From contig CALAGR010000349.1 of NCBI GenBank assembly GCA_937891735.1, positions 1-42,950 on the forward strand: a stretch of DNA of 42,950 nt, written 5' to 3'. Under the pieces are notes generated by a model that saw only the letters and a list, made by a program, of their open reading frames with translations, was not told the origin of the DNA and searched no databases. Position 1 is the first letter of the stretch. Every line of letters begins with the position of its first letter. A program made the translations under genes and the position numbers. This stretch comes from an uncultured Pseudomonadota bacterium. Lineage in GTDB: Bacteria > Myxococcota_A > UBA796 > UBA9615. Shown piece after piece: positions 7,868 to 20,726 of this stretch.

Positions 7868-8764
7868 GTGCCGAGTTCCTCACCTGCATCCGACGTCCGC
7901 GACCTGGTCCAGCTGGGTCGCGACCACCCCGGCTTCCGCGACCCCGCGTACCGCGCCCGGCGCAACGTGATCGCCCAGATCGCGCTGGACCACGACTTCG
8001 GTGAGACCGTGCCCGTGGCGCCCTACACCGAGGCCGAGCAGGGCGTGTGGCGCACCATCCGAGCCCTGCTGGACGGCGTGCAGGGCGACACCGTGTGCCG
8101 CGAGTTCCTGGCGATGCAGCAGGTCTTTCCGCTGGACCGGGAGTCCATCCCTCAGTTGCAGGATCTGAACCCCCGGCTCGCCGCGGCCACGGGCTTCACG
8201 ATGCAGCCCGTGATGGGCCTGGTGACCGCGCGCACGTTCGTCGAGCACCTGGCCCGGCGCATGTTCCTGAGCACCCAGTACATCCGACACCACAGCCGGC
8301 CGCTGTACACCCCCGAGCCGGACATCGTGCACGAGCTGATCGGCCACGCGGCGGCCCTCGCCCACCCCGAGGTGGCCGACCTCAACGCCCGCATGGGCCG
8401 GGCCGCGCTGGTGGCGAGCACCTCGGAGATGGAGCGGCTGGAGCGCGTGTACTGGTACGTGCTGGAGTTCGGCGTCGTGGAGCAGGACGGCGACGTGCGC
8501 GCCTTCGGGGCCGGGCTGCTGTCCTCGGCGGGCGAGCTCGAGCAGATGCGCTCCGGGCCTGAGCTGCGGGGCTGGGACCTGGACGGCATCGCCGACACCG
8601 ACTACGACCCGACCTGCATGCAGCCCTGGCTGTTCGTCGCGCCGTCGTTCGACCGACTGCTGGCGGACCTGACCGAGTGGGTGGAGCTGGGACGCTGGAG
8701 GGACGATGCGCCCCGTTGGGGACGCCTCACTCCGCCGGAGCGACCGTCTCTGTCCCGCGGTTGA
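7868..8764 (+). CDS. phhA: Phenylalanine 4-monooxygenase (aromatic amino acid hydroxylase)
   Basis: A 298-aa non-heme iron, tetrahydropterin-dependent hydroxylase that converts phenylalanine to tyrosine. The iron-binding facial triad is visible: both His in PDIVHELIGHAAAL and Glu in YWYVLEFGVVEQ. Other family stretches are GFRDPAYRARRNVIAQIA, FLSTQYIRHHSRPLYTPEPD and PVMGLVTARTFVEHLA. The frame is open from ATG 7823, but the first 15 residues are not family-like, and a TTGACG hexamer at 7830 suggests this stretch is promoter, so GTG 7868 is preferred. The 3' end overlaps the convergent MscS gene by 38 bp. Without an N-terminal ACT domain it is of the bacterial single-domain type. Confidence 0.93.
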   Translation: MPSSSPASDVRDLVQLGRDHPGFRDPAYRARRNVIAQIALDHDFGETVPVAPYTEAEQGVWRTIRALLDGVQGDTVCREFLAMQQVFPLDRESIPQLQDLNPRLAAATGFTMQPVMGLVTARTFVEHLARRMFLSTQYIRHHSRPLYTPEPDIVHELIGHAAALAHPEVADLNARMGRAALVASTSEMERLERVYWYVLEFGVVEQDGDVRAFGAGLLSSAGELEQMRSGPELRGWDLDGIADTDYDPTCMQPWLFVAPSFDRLLADLTEWVELGRWRDDAPRWGRLTPPERPSLSRG

Positions 8765-9566
8765 TCTCGAGGTCGCGATAGGCCAGGTCCGGCCCGCGGA
8801 TCCCGGCCTCCCGAAACGCCGCCTTGACGCGGCGCACGATGTCCGATGAGAACGCCTTCTCGTAGCGCGCGTCGAACACATACGCCTTGAGGCGGACCAC
8901 GGTGACGAAGCGTTCGCCCATGAACTCGTCGCTGACCAGGGTCACCACGGGCTTGTCCACGTACACATAGGCCGACGTCAGGGCCGCCTCGCGGACGATC
9001 TCCTGGGCCTGCTCGTAGTCCTCGGCGGCGGCGATGTAGATGGGCACCACGACCATCGCGTGCAGCTCGCCGGCGTTGGCCGAGGCGACCGTCTCGCTCA
9101 GGAACAGCGCATTGGGGATCGTGACCTGGCTGTCGTCGAGGGTGACGAGGCGGACCGAGCGCAGCCCGATCTCCTTGATCTCGCCGTAGTGGGCGCCGAA
9201 GGAGACGCGGTCGCCCACTTGGAACGGCTGGTCCACCAGCAGGATCACGCCAGCGATCACCGACGACAGCAGGTCCTTGAAGGCGAACCCCACCGCGACG
9301 CCGATGGATCCCGCGACGGCGAGCAGCGCCTCGCTCTCCAACGCCAGCGTGGAGGTGAGCACCACGATGACGAGCACGAGGTAGATGAAGAAGCGGCCGA
9401 GGGCCGACACCTTCTTCAGGAGCAGACGCCGGTCGGTGAAGCGCTCCGCCAGCTGGTCGAGGAAGCCCGTGCCCAGGCGCACCGCCACGACGCCGATGAC
9501 GAGGACCAGCAGCGCGAACGGCAACCGGTCAACGTGAATGAAGCGGAGGAGGTCGCCCGGATTCAT
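8727..9566 (-). CDS. Small-conductance mechanosensitive channel (MscS family)
   Basis: A 279-aa inner-membrane channel. Three hydrophobic segments are seen at about residues 14-34, 56-76 and 80-112. The last is the pore helix region (LAVAGSIGVAVGFAFKDLLS), followed by the beta-domain signature VDQPFQVGDRVSFGAHYGEI and VTIPNALFLSETVA. The C-terminal alpha/beta vestibule runs to the end. Length is close to E. coli MscS (286 aa). The ATG at 9566 overlaps the stop of the upstream ATPase-like gene (shared ATGA at 9563-9566), so the channel is translationally coupled to that protein. The 3' end overlaps phhA by 38 bp on the opposite strand. It likely releases solutes on membrane tension, with possible modulation by its coupled partner. 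Confidence 0.93.
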   Translation of the reverse strand: MNPGDLLRFIHVDRLPFALLVLVIGVVAVRLGTGFLDQLAERFTDRRLLLKKVSALGRFFIYLVLVIVVLTSTLALESEALLAVAGSIGVAVGFAFKDLLSSVIAGVILLVDQPFQVGDRVSFGAHYGEIKEIGLRSVRLVTLDDSQVTIPNALFLSETVASANAGELHAMVVVPIYIAAAEDYEQAQEIVREAALTSAYVYVDKPVVTLVSDEFMGERFVTVVRLKAYVFDARYEKAFSSDIVRRVKAAFREAGIRGPDLAYRDLEINRGTETVAPAE

Positions 9567-12500
9567 CCTTGATCCTTCCCGTAGATGAAGTGCCGCCGCC
9601 GCAGCAACCGGGTGATGGCCGGCAGGTGCACCATCCCGATGCGCAGGCGGTTGTCCACCCGCTCCAGCAGGGTGAGGTTCTCCAGGACCTGCGCCGTGGT
9701 GCCGACCAGATCCGGCTCCATGTTGGTCGCCTCGATGATCTCCGCGACGTTCAGGAACCCATGCACCCGGACCGCCGCCAGGGTCAGCAGCGCCTCGTCC
9801 GACAACGGGGGCAGGTCCGGATTGATGATGAACTCCGGCAGCCGGACGAGGAGCCGCGGGGCCTCCTCGGAGTCCTGAGCGCCCTCGTCACCACCCGGGC
9901 ACAGCGAGGCGGTCCACAGCGGCAGGGCGATCCCGGGGTTGCCGCCGGCGGCCTCCGCGAGCAGACGGAAGAACGCCTCCGCCGTGCGCTCCAGCTCGGC
10001 CGCGGGCTGCCCCGCGGGGGTGCTGCTCGACAGGGCGCCGAAGTCGGGGCGGAAGCCGGCCGCGGCGGTGCGCATGCCCAGGTACTGGCCCAGCTCGGAG
10101 CCACCGAGTCGCGGGATCTCGAGGACGGCGCGGAAGCTGTTGGGGTTGGCGACCGTGCCGACGCGCTCCAGCAGCCGCCACGCCGGTCCGTGGACCGTCA
10201 GGAGCCACAGATGGGTGGACGAGGTGGCCGTCACGACCCGGAAGAAGGCGCGCAGGGCGGCGAACCCGCCCACACGCCTCAGGAAGGCGAACTCGATCTC
10301 CTCCACCAGGAAGCAGGTCGGAGGGAGGCTCTTGATCGCTCGCTCGAAGTCCTCCGCCGACGAGATCTGCCCCAGGCCCCACTCCCGCGCGAGGTAGCCG
10401 AACAGGTGCCCCGGCTTGATCAGCCTCAGCGAAAGGCGGGCCCTCAGGGTCGGCAGCTCGGTCGTCCCTTCCAACCGATCCAGCGCCTTGTGCGCCCACA
10501 CCTCCTTGCCCTGCCCGCGGTCCCCCACCAGCAGGATGAGGCCCCGCGCCGCATCATCCCGCCAGCCCTGCACCGCGGTGTCGAACGCAGCGTCGAGGCT
10601 CGGGTACAGCGTCGCGATCTCCTCGCGGGCGTCCGCGCTCTCGATCCGACGGGCGATGGCGGGGGAGATGGGCGAGTGCTTGTCCCCGTCTGCCTCGCGC
10701 CGCTGGGTGAGCCAGCGGCGGTTGAGGACGTTCAGCATGGAGCCGAGCGTCGAGCCCTCGTGCACGGCGCCCTGCAGGATCTGCCAGGAGCGCACCCCGA
10801 TCATCAGCAGGAGCGACAGCAGCCCCCGCGGGGCGCGGCTGACGAACGGGTTCTTCGGGGCCGTGACGAGCCAGGACTGGAGCGCCGACTCGGGCGCTCC
10901 GGCGACGGCGGCGCGCAGGTGGGGCTCGGCCTGATACAGCAAGACCAGGGACAGCACGAAGAAGGCGCCCCAGAACACGGAGCCCAGCACCAGACCCAAC
11001 GCATCGGCGCGAAGCAGCTCGCGGCAGAGGTACTGCACGAAGCTTCCGAGGATCAGCAACAGCAGCAGCAGCCGAGTGGCCCGGACAGCGAGGGTCCAGG
11101 CCTCCCGGGGGATCGAAAGCAGCGCCGGACGGCTCTCGTCCTGCGCCGTGACGGCGAGGCGGAACAGCCCGTCGAACAGGCGATAGATCGCGACGAGCCG
11201 GTACAACACCAGCAGGAGCGCGATCTCGGGCGCGCGCTCGTTCACCGGTCCGAGGAGCAGCACCACCGCGATCAGGTCGACGCCGGCCTTGCCTACCTGC
11301 GTCAGGGGGTCCCGGAGCGACTCGAAGCTGCGGGCGAACAACTGCGTACCCCTGTCCTCGAGCCGCGCCACGATGAGGGCGACGAGCCGTCCGACCCGGC
11401 CTCGGCCCACCAGCCACGCCAGGGAGGCCAGGAGCAGCCAGAAGCTGCCCACGAGGATGGCCCAGAGCTGATCGAGGTGCCGGACCAGGCGAGGCAGGCC
11501 GCTCAGCGTCTCCAGCCGGTCGCGCACCAGGACGGCGAGGTTCGGGATCGCGAGCCTGACCTCGAACGAGAGATCCTCGAACAGCACCTCGCGGTCCTTG
11601 TCCAGCGCTGCGCGAGGGACGTCGCGCCTCACGCGGTCGCGCAGGAGCTTGCCGTCCCGCAGCAGCACGAGCACGGTCTCCCGGTGCTGCCGGGCGAGCT
11701 CGGTGGCCTGGTCTGCGGCATCCAGGCGGGATTCGAGGGCCGCCTCCCACTGGTCGAGCGCCTTGATCAGGTTGGCGCGCCCCTCGGTCTCTGGCAGCGA
11801 CAGGCCGAAGGCCCGCGCCAGCACGATAGCCCCGCGGGACTCCGCGACGGCCTGCCCTACGTCCTCCACCTGCGCCCGGGCGGCGGAGGAGTCCGCGCCG
11901 GCCGAGACCGCGGCTCTGCGCAGGAGGGTCAGCTGCCCGTGCAGATCGGCCCAGACCGTGGCGGACCGGGACCTTCGCTGACCGCCCAGACCGGGCGGGA
12001 GCTCCCGGATCGCCGTGATCTCGTCGCTCAGGGCCTTCAGGTGCACCTGCCAGGCGCCGACCTCGAGAGACAGCGCGGCCTCCCGGGCGTGCAGAGCGTC
12101 CCAGGACGTCTTTGCCTCCGCCTCGACGGTCGCGACCTCCTCCAGGACCACCGCGATCTTGCGGCTCTGCACATCGCGGGCCGCCCTTGATGCCTTGTCC
12201 GCCTCGCGACGCGCGGACTCCGCCCGCTCCCCCGCTGCGTCCGCCTGGACCTCCGACACGGACCTCGGGGACGCCTGAAGGGACCGCTCGAAGAAGACCC
12301 GACAGGCGCCCAGCCGGTGGACCGCGGCTGCCCGCTCCGCCTCGGCGATGCGGCGCCGGAGCACGCTGACGGGGTCGTCGGAGGAGCCCAGGGCCGCCAC
12401 GGTGGCCGCCCGGACTGCCACCAGCTCGGACTGTTTGAAGATGTCGGCCTGCAGGCGCCACCGGGACGGTTGGGGGGCCGCGGGGGCCGCCGCTTCCAGC

Positions 12501-13432
12501 TCCTTCGCTGCGGCGAGCTCCGCCTCCGCCGCAGGCCACAGCGTGTCCTGCATCCAGGCCACCAGGGCGACGTCCACGGCGTGGCGCGCGGGGGGATCGA
12601 GGATGGGGCGCAGCCGCAGGAGGCGCTCCGACGCGGCCGCCGCTCCATCGCCTGCGAGGGCCTCGATGTCGGCCGCCGGAGAGGGGGGCGCCGCGCCCGG
12701 CACGGTGGCCCAGCGTCGAGTCGAGCGCGCCTGATCGTCGAGCGCGAGGATCGATGACTGGACGGCCGCCAGGTCCAGCGCGAGCGCATCCCGGGCGGCG
12801 CCCGGATCCGTCCGTGGCCAGCGCTCCTCGAGGGCCGCCAGGACCTCACCGAGGCGGGCGCGCTCCGCCGCATAGCCCGCACCCGCGAGGTCGGAGTGGT
12901 CGATGGCGGTGGCCCGTAGCCCCAGGAGCAGCCTTCTCTGCTGGGAATCCGCCAGGTCCTCCGCGTCGAGGGCGGCGGCGCGCGCGGCCCGCCAGTGATC
13001 GGAGCGGGGGGGGTCGCCGAAGTCGGGCGGGGACTCGGAGCGCTCCCGGAGCCGGGACGACTCGCGCCCCTCCAGAGCCATCAGCGTCGCAGACAGCCAC
13101 GCCTGGGAGTGCAGGGGTCCGCGCGCGAGGACGGGCCACGCGACCTCCAAGGCCAGGGTCCCGGAGAAGTAGGCACGGGCTGCCTCCGTCCGTGCGATGG
13201 CGGCTTCGGTGCGCGCGCTCCAGGCGGGCAGCGTGAACTGGCGCGCGTGTGCCCACGTGATCGCCGGATCGGGCGGCGGTGGGAGCGGATCGACCCGAAC
13301 CGGGGCCAGGGCGGCCGCCGAAGCCGGGGCAGGCGCGGCCGAGTCGTCGTCATCCTGTGCGAGCCCGGCGGTCGGGACCAGCAGCAGGACGGCACCGAGC
13401 CAGGCGGCGAGGAGATCGGAGCGCCAGAGCAC
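9563..13432 (-). CDS. Exported coiled-coil/membrane protein with cytoplasmic AAA-like ATPase domain
   Basis: A 1289-aa protein beginning at GTG 13432 with a clear signal peptide (hydrophobic AAWLGAVLLLVPTAGLA, then Q and DDDDSAAP). An in-frame GTG at 13618 would place the signal inside and is less likely. Residues ~30-640 are long charged helices, probably periplasmic. Hydrophobic segments lie at about 652-678, 718-755, 788-833 and 868-885. A P-loop follows near residue 968 (LLVGDRGQGKE) with an acidic strand FLVEEIEF near 1040, then an AAA-lid-like region. A C-terminal winged-helix-like segment (~1208-1285) comes last. The P-loop has Glu where Ser/Thr is usual. It is coupled to an MscS gene. 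I do not recognise a named family, and a sensing or gating partner of the channel is an inference. Confidence 0.8.
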   Translation of the reverse strand: MLWRSDLLAAWLGAVLLLVPTAGLAQDDDDSAAPAPASAAALAPVRVDPLPPPPDPAITWAHARQFTLPAWSARTEAAIARTEAARAYFSGTLALEVAWPVLARGPLHSQAWLSATLMALEGRESSRLRERSESPPDFGDPPRSDHWRAARAAALDAEDLADSQQRRLLLGLRATAIDHSDLAGAGYAAERARLGEVLAALEERWPRTDPGAARDALALDLAAVQSSILALDDQARSTRRWATVPGAAPPSPAADIEALAGDGAAAASERLLRLRPILDPPARHAVDVALVAWMQDTLWPAAEAELAAAKELEAAAPAAPQPSRWRLQADIFKQSELVAVRAATVAALGSSDDPVSVLRRRIAEAERAAAVHRLGACRVFFERSLQASPRSVSEVQADAAGERAESARREADKASRAARDVQSRKIAVVLEEVATVEAEAKTSWDALHAREAALSLEVGAWQVHLKALSDEITAIRELPPGLGGQRRSRSATVWADLHGQLTLLRRAAVSAGADSSAARAQVEDVGQAVAESRGAIVLARAFGLSLPETEGRANLIKALDQWEAALESRLDAADQATELARQHRETVLVLLRDGKLLRDRVRRDVPRAALDKDREVLFEDLSFEVRLAIPNLAVLVRDRLETLSGLPRLVRHLDQLWAILVGSFWLLLASLAWLVGRGRVGRLVALIVARLEDRGTQLFARSFESLRDPLTQVGKAGVDLIAVVLLLGPVNERAPEIALLLVLYRLVAIYRLFDGLFRLAVTAQDESRPALLSIPREAWTLAVRATRLLLLLLILGSFVQYLCRELLRADALGLVLGSVFWGAFFVLSLVLLYQAEPHLRAAVAGAPESALQSWLVTAPKNPFVSRAPRGLLSLLLMIGVRSWQILQGAVHEGSTLGSMLNVLNRRWLTQRREADGDKHSPISPAIARRIESADAREEIATLYPSLDAAFDTAVQGWRDDAARGLILLVGDRGQGKEVWAHKALDRLEGTTELPTLRARLSLRLIKPGHLFGYLAREWGLGQISSAEDFERAIKSLPPTCFLVEEIEFAFLRRVGGFAALRAFFRVVTATSSTHLWLLTVHGPAWRLLERVGTVANPNSFRAVLEIPRLGGSELGQYLGMRTAAAGFRPDFGALSSSTPAGQPAAELERTAEAFFRLLAEAAGGNPGIALPLWTASLCPGGDEGAQDSEEAPRLLVRLPEFIINPDLPPLSDEALLTLAAVRVHGFLNVAEIIEATNMEPDLVGTTAQVLENLTLLERVDNRLRIGMVHLPAITRLLRRRHFIYGKDQG

Positions 13433-13722
13433 GAGGCAGTGTACTCCCCGGCCGGGGAGGATCTCGCGGCTGGGACCACGGGGCGTACGCCGGCCAATGC
13501 GGTTCGAAGCACTACACATTCCGGGCCGCCCGACTTCAGGGGGCCCGAGGTGAACCGATGGGAGGGGGGTCAGCGACGAGGGACTGCGGCGGAGCAAGCC
13601 CTGATTGCAGGACATCACTTCCTCCCTGGGCGGGGAGGTTCCTCCGAGCGGGAGGGGTCGACGGAATGAGCCGTTGGCCCCTCTCGTCGTTCTGGCTCCC
13701 GGTCGGGTATCCTTTTGCGCCT
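13433..13722 (+). promoter_or_regulatory. Divergent intergenic region
   Basis: A 290-bp gene-free stretch between the ATPase-like gene (leftward) and the DUF5989 gene (rightward). It must hold the promoters of both. I see no convincing -35/-10 pair, tandem repeat or RNA-like fold here. A TATCCT hexamer occurs close to the DUF5989 start but without a well-spaced -35. Confidence 0.3.
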
Positions 13723-13881
13723 ATGTGGTTCGTCGAGCTGATTCAGGACTTCTGGTTCTTCCTCAAGGAGCGAAAGGCGTGGTGGCTCACGCCGATCGTC
13801 ATCGTGCTCGTGCTGCTGACGGTGCTGATCGTCGTGAGCGAGAAGGCCGCCGTGCTGCCCTTCATCTACACGCTCTTCTAG
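13723..13881 (+). CDS. DUF5989-like small membrane protein
   Basis: A 52-aa peptide starting at ATG 13723. It has a short amphipathic N-terminus (MWFVELIQDFWFFLKERKAW), one transmembrane helix (about residues 22-38) and a conserved-looking end (VLPFIYTLF). This pattern of aromatic helix, E-R-K, W-W/W-L-x-P, hydrophobic run and final PFIYTLF matches small DUF5989 proteins, which are often next to carbamoyltransferase or HAD genes. Here it stands alone between an ATPase gene and a flavin-binding protein. Its role is unknown. Confidence 0.8.
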   Translation: MWFVELIQDFWFFLKERKAWWLTPIVIVLVLLTVLIVVSEKAAVLPFIYTLF

Positions 13882-13977
13882 TACACGGCGGCGGCCACCG
13901 GTCCCTCCGCCTTTCGCGAACCGGCCCAGGCCAGCGGATCGACCGCGCCCCAGACTGGTGTTTCCCCCGGAGGCACC

Positions 13978-14589
13978 ATGTCCGACACGCCCAAGAGTCC
14001 CCGCTCCACCGTCCGTCGCGCCCCTCGCCGCGGCACGTATTCCCGCGACGATCTTCTCGAGATCCTCGATGAGGCCTGGCTGTGCCACGTCGGCGTGGTC
14101 GATGACGGCGCCCCGGTCGTGATCCCCATGTCCTGCTGGCTCTACGAGGAACGGCTGATGGTGCACGGGAGCCCCCGAAGCCGGCTGATGAGGCTGCTGT
14201 TGGAGGGAGCTGCGGCCTGCGTGACCGTCACCCACCTCGATGGGCTGGTGCTCGCCCGCTCCGCGTTCCATCACTCGATGAACTACCGATCCGTGGTCCT
14301 GCACGGGGTCGCCACCGAGGTCTCGGATCCCCAGGCACGGGGCGCAGCGTTTGCCGCCTTCGTCGAGAAGGTGGAGCCCGGCCGCTGGGATCGGATCCGG
14401 CAGCCGAACGATGCGGAGCTGCGCGCGACCACGCTGCTGGGCTTCGACATCGACGAGGCCGCCGGCAAGCGTCGGACCGGCGGGCCGGTAGATGCGCCGG
14501 CGGACCTGTCGCACCCGGTGTGGGCGGGGGTGATCCCCCTCGCGTTGACCCGGGGAGCACCGGTCAGGGACGGCGCGGCGGTTGAATAG
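13978..14589 (+). CDS. Pyridoxamine 5'-phosphate oxidase-related flavin-binding protein
   Basis: A 203-aa protein of the PNPOx-like split-barrel superfamily, near the nitroimidazole-resistance/flavin-nucleotide-binding type. Landmarks are the leading helix DDLLEILDEAWLCHVGVVD, followed by VVIPMSCWLYEERLMVHGSP, ACVTVTHLDGLVLARSAFHH and NYRSVVLHGVATEV. The His-containing strand end and N-Y-R-S-V-V pattern are typical of this group. ATG 13978 has a good ribosome site (GGAGG 5-9 nt upstream). Members bind FMN or F420; the substrate here cannot be told. It stands alone, 97 bp after the DUF5989 gene. Confidence 0.87.
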   Translation: MSDTPKSPRSTVRRAPRRGTYSRDDLLEILDEAWLCHVGVVDDGAPVVIPMSCWLYEERLMVHGSPRSRLMRLLLEGAAACVTVTHLDGLVLARSAFHHSMNYRSVVLHGVATEVSDPQARGAAFAAFVEKVEPGRWDRIRQPNDAELRATTLLGFDIDEAAGKRRTGGPVDAPADLSHPVWAGVIPLALTRGAPVRDGAAVE

Positions 14590-14610
14590 AACACTCTCCG
14601 GGCCCCGTGC

Positions 14611-14646
14611 AGGACCCCACCCTGGATTCCAACCGCGGTGGGTCCT
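14611..14646 (+). terminator. Hairpin in the prkA leader region
   Basis: An inverted repeat: AGGACCCCACC (14611-14621) pairs with GGTGGGTCCT (14637-14646), ten base pairs with one bulged C and a 15-nt loop. It lies 22 bp after the PNPOx-like stop and 214 bp before prkA. No U-run follows, so it may be a weak terminator or a leader RNA structure. The rest of 14590-14859 shows nothing else distinct. Confidence 0.35.
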
Positions 14647-14859
14647 ACCTTCGTAGCAGGTCTGTGAGTCGGAGAAACCCGGCTCCCAGGCAGGCGCACG
14701 ACGAGATGACCCGATCCTTGGCAGCTGAGTGAGCACCGCCCCATCGCTGTGAGGAGCCCGGTCTTCGCCGCCACCGCGGCACCCCAGATCCCCCAGACAT
14801 CCGACGGAGCGTCGGCTCGACTCAGCCGCCCCAGGCGCGCAAGCGCGGAAGGTGCAGAC

Positions 14860-16887
<2,028 letters not shown>

Positions 16888-16914
16888 CCCCTCGGGGTCG
16901 GGCCTGAGCGCGGG

Positions 16915-18036
16915 GTGATCACCTCCAAGATCGAGCGAGACGTTCGTCGCTTTCGGAAGATCGTCCGGGGCCGGATCCGCGAGGATCTGCGCAAGTACAT
17001 GTCCTCGGGCGAGCTCATCGGCCGCAAGGGCAAGGACTTCGTGTCGATCCCCCTCCCCCAGATCTCCCTGCCCCGCTTCCGATACGGCGACAACGAAGGG
17101 GGAGTCGGCAGCGGCGACGGTGAGGAGGGCGACTCGCTGGGCAAGGGCAAGGATGGCGAAGGGGACGGCGCCGGCCAGGCCGGCGGCAAGCCCGGGCAGC
17201 ACATCCTGGAGGTGGACATCTCCATCACCGAGCTCGCCGAGATCATGGGAGAGGAGCTCGAGCTGCCTCGCATCGAGCCCAAGGGCGAACGGAACGTCGT
17301 CGCCAAGAAGGACCGCTACACCAGGATCGCCTCGCAGGGCCCGGACTCGCTCCGGCACTTCCGACGGACCTACAAGCAGGCGCTCCAGCGGCAGATCTCG
17401 GCGGGCACCTACAACCCGAAGAACCCGTCCATCGTGCCGATCCGCAACGACATGCGGTACCGCTCCTGGACCGAGGACAAGCGCCCCGAACGCAACGCCG
17501 TGATCATCTACATGATGGACGTGTCGGGTTCGATGGGAGCCGAGCAGAAGGAGATCGTGCGCATGGAGGCCTTCTGGATCGACACCTGGCTGCAGAGCCA
17601 GTACGACGGCCTGGAGACCCGCTTCATCATTCACGACGCCGCCGCCCGGGAGGTGGACCGCGAGACCTTCTTCCACACCAGGGAGAGCGGCGGGACCCTG
17701 ATCTCCACCGCCTACACCCTCTGCCAGAAGATGATCGAGGCCGAGTACCCGAGCAGCGAGTGGAACATCTACCCGTTCCACTTCAGCGACGGCGACAACT
17801 GGAGCGGCTCGGACACGCGAGACTGCCTGGCCCTGCTCCGGGACCAGATGCTCCCGAAGGTCAACGCGTTCTGCTACGGCCAGGTGGAGTCGGAGTACGG
17901 ATCCGGGCAGTTCTACAAGGACCTGCAGGGGGCGTTCGGCGGCGACGCTGCCGACGAGCGGGTCATCCTCAGCCGCATCGAAAACAGAAGCGCAGTGATG
18001 GACTCCATCAAGACGTTCCTGGGGAAGGGACGCTGA
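16915..18036 (+). CDS. yeaH: DUF444/YeaH-family protein with VWA-like domain
   Basis: A 373-aa YeaH/YhbH-family protein. After a basic N-terminus there is a low-complexity Gly/Asp/Lys linker (residues ~60-98), then the conserved core. A MIDAS-like metal site motif DVSGSM sits near residue 202 in a strand ([12 protein letters not shown]), and downstream is [19 protein letters not shown] with [10 protein letters not shown], typical of the family. GTG 16915 is used; it lies 27 bp after prkA. In E. coli yeaG and yeaH are co-transcribed under RpoS and nitrogen control, and the same arrangement is seen here. Molecular role is unproven, but it is a likely partner of PrkA. Confidence 0.93.
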   Translation: MITSKIERDVRRFRKIVRGRIREDLRKYMSSGELIGRKGKDFVSIPLPQISLPRFRYGDNEGGVGSGDGEEGDSLGKGKDGEGDGAGQAGGKPGQHILEVDISITELAEIMGEELELPRIEPKGERNVVAKKDRYTRIASQGPDSLRHFRRTYKQALQRQISAGTYNPKNPSIVPIRNDMRYRSWTEDKRPERNAVIIYMMDVSGSMGAEQKEIVRMEAFWIDTWLQSQYDGLETRFIIHDAAAREVDRETFFHTRESGGTLISTAYTLCQKMIEAEYPSSEWNIYPFHFSDGDNWSGSDTRDCLALLRDQMLPKVNAFCYGQVESEYGSGQFYKDLQGAFGGDAADERVILSRIENRSAVMDSIKTFLGKGR

Positions 18037-18048
18037 GCGGGGCCATGC

Positions 18049-19649
<1,601 letters not shown>

Positions 19650-19650
<1 letters not shown>

Positions 19651-20159
19651 TGGACGAGACCACCACCCTGGGCGAGCGCCTCGTGGAGCAGCTCCGGGCG
19701 GGTGGCCAGCGCGAGGTCGAAGCGACGGTGGACGGCGTGCGGGCGCGGGCGCAGGTGGCCGGCGCCGGGCAGCACGGGTGCGAGCTCGAGGGGCTGACCG
19801 TGGAGCGCACACAGCCTCGCGGCGACGCTGGGCGAGGAGACCGAACATCGGACGTGACCGAAGCCATCGCCAGGCGCATCGACTACCTGGCGGAGCCGCT
19901 GCAGCCCCTGGAGCTGGACCGCGGAGCGGGCCGGGGACAGCTGCGCACCCGGCGGGATCGGGTGCGCGGACACGAGTACTACGAGATCGAAGTGAGCGGA
20001 GGAGATCGCATCGACGTGAAGCGCTACCGGTTCGACCCGGCGTCCGGCGCGCGGGAGCCCGTGTCCAGCAACCACGGGCACGGTGTGCTTCGGCGGCTGG
20101 TGGACGATCTGAGCGACCTGATGGAGCGGCGCGGCGGTCCTCGCCCGGACGCCCCCTGA
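19650..20159 (+). CDS. Hypothetical protein coupled to spoVR
   Basis: A 169-aa polar protein with no recognised domain. The start ATG (19650) overlaps the spoVR stop (TGATG). The N-terminal third is rich in Gly, Arg, Glu and Val and may be small beta-strands. The middle has a helix with EAIARRIDYLAEPLQPLELD, and the C-terminal half has a beta-like YYEIEVSGGDRIDVKRYRFD stretch and a final basic helix. No signal peptide or transmembrane helix is visible. Its position, locked between spoVR and the lipoprotein gene, suggests a role in the PrkA/SpoVR pathway, which is inference only. Confidence 0.75.
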
Positions 20160-20160
20160 G

Positions 20161-20721
20161 TTGTTGAAGCTCCTCCTTCCCCTGGCGCTCGCGCTGCTCG
20201 CCGGCTGCGCCCACGGTGCCCGCGGCCCCTCGGGGCGCGCGAACGCAGGCGGAGCCACATCGACCGAGGCCGCGCAGGAGCGATCCGATCAGCTCCGCGA
20301 CGACTTCACCGACTCCGAGCTGATCAGCCTGCTGACCGAGATCGGCTACGAGGCGCGGCAAGTCCTGGACGGGTCGATCACCTTCGAGCTGGACAGCGCG
20401 CGAGTCATGCTCTTCAACCAGTGGGGAGGCGACCTGCAGCTGTACTACGTGGTCACCGGGGGCGACTGGGCCCTCAGCGGGATCAACGAGTGGAACCGCA
20501 CCCGCAGGCTCTGCAGGGCCTACGTCGATCCCGACGGCGACCTGGTCCTGGAGTCGGACCTGCTCGCCCTGGGCGGCATCACCGACCGCCAGGTGGTGTC
20601 GTTCGTGGCCATCTTCAACAAGGCCGTGGAGATGTTCATCAAGGAGGTCGCCAGCGAAGGCATGGGGCGGCCACCGACCGAGGCTCCGCCTGCCTCCGAC
20701 GAACCCGGCACCTGGCACTGA
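20161..20721 (+). CDS. YbjN-domain lipoprotein
   Basis: A 186-aa protein starting at TTG 20161 (or the adjacent TTG 20164), one base after the previous stop. The N-terminus is a lipoprotein signal: LLLPLALALLAGC, with the lipidated Cys at residue 16. After a Ser/Ala/Thr-rich linker, residues ~48-165 resemble a YbjN-type domain: SELISLLTEIGYEARQVLDG, then alternating strands and a typical INEWNRTRRLCRAYVDPDGD stretch. YbjN-like proteins are linked to stress and motility regulation and have a chaperone-like fold. It ends the prkA operon; radC on the other strand ends 6 bp away. Confidence 0.82.
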   Translation: MLKLLLPLALALLAGCAHGARGPSGRANAGGATSTEAAQERSDQLRDDFTDSELISLLTEIGYEARQVLDGSITFELDSARVMLFNQWGGDLQLYYVVTGGDWALSGINEWNRTRRLCRAYVDPDGDLVLESDLLALGGITDRQVVSFVAIFNKAVEMFIKEVASEGMGRPPTEAPPASDEPGTWH

Positions 20722-20726
20722 GCTGA

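Noticed and set aside
9569-12190. A long plus-strand frame opposite the ATPase-like gene
   Set aside because: Its Gln/Arg/Gly-rich composition is typical of an antisense shadow, while the minus-strand frame has signal peptide, TM helices and P-loop.
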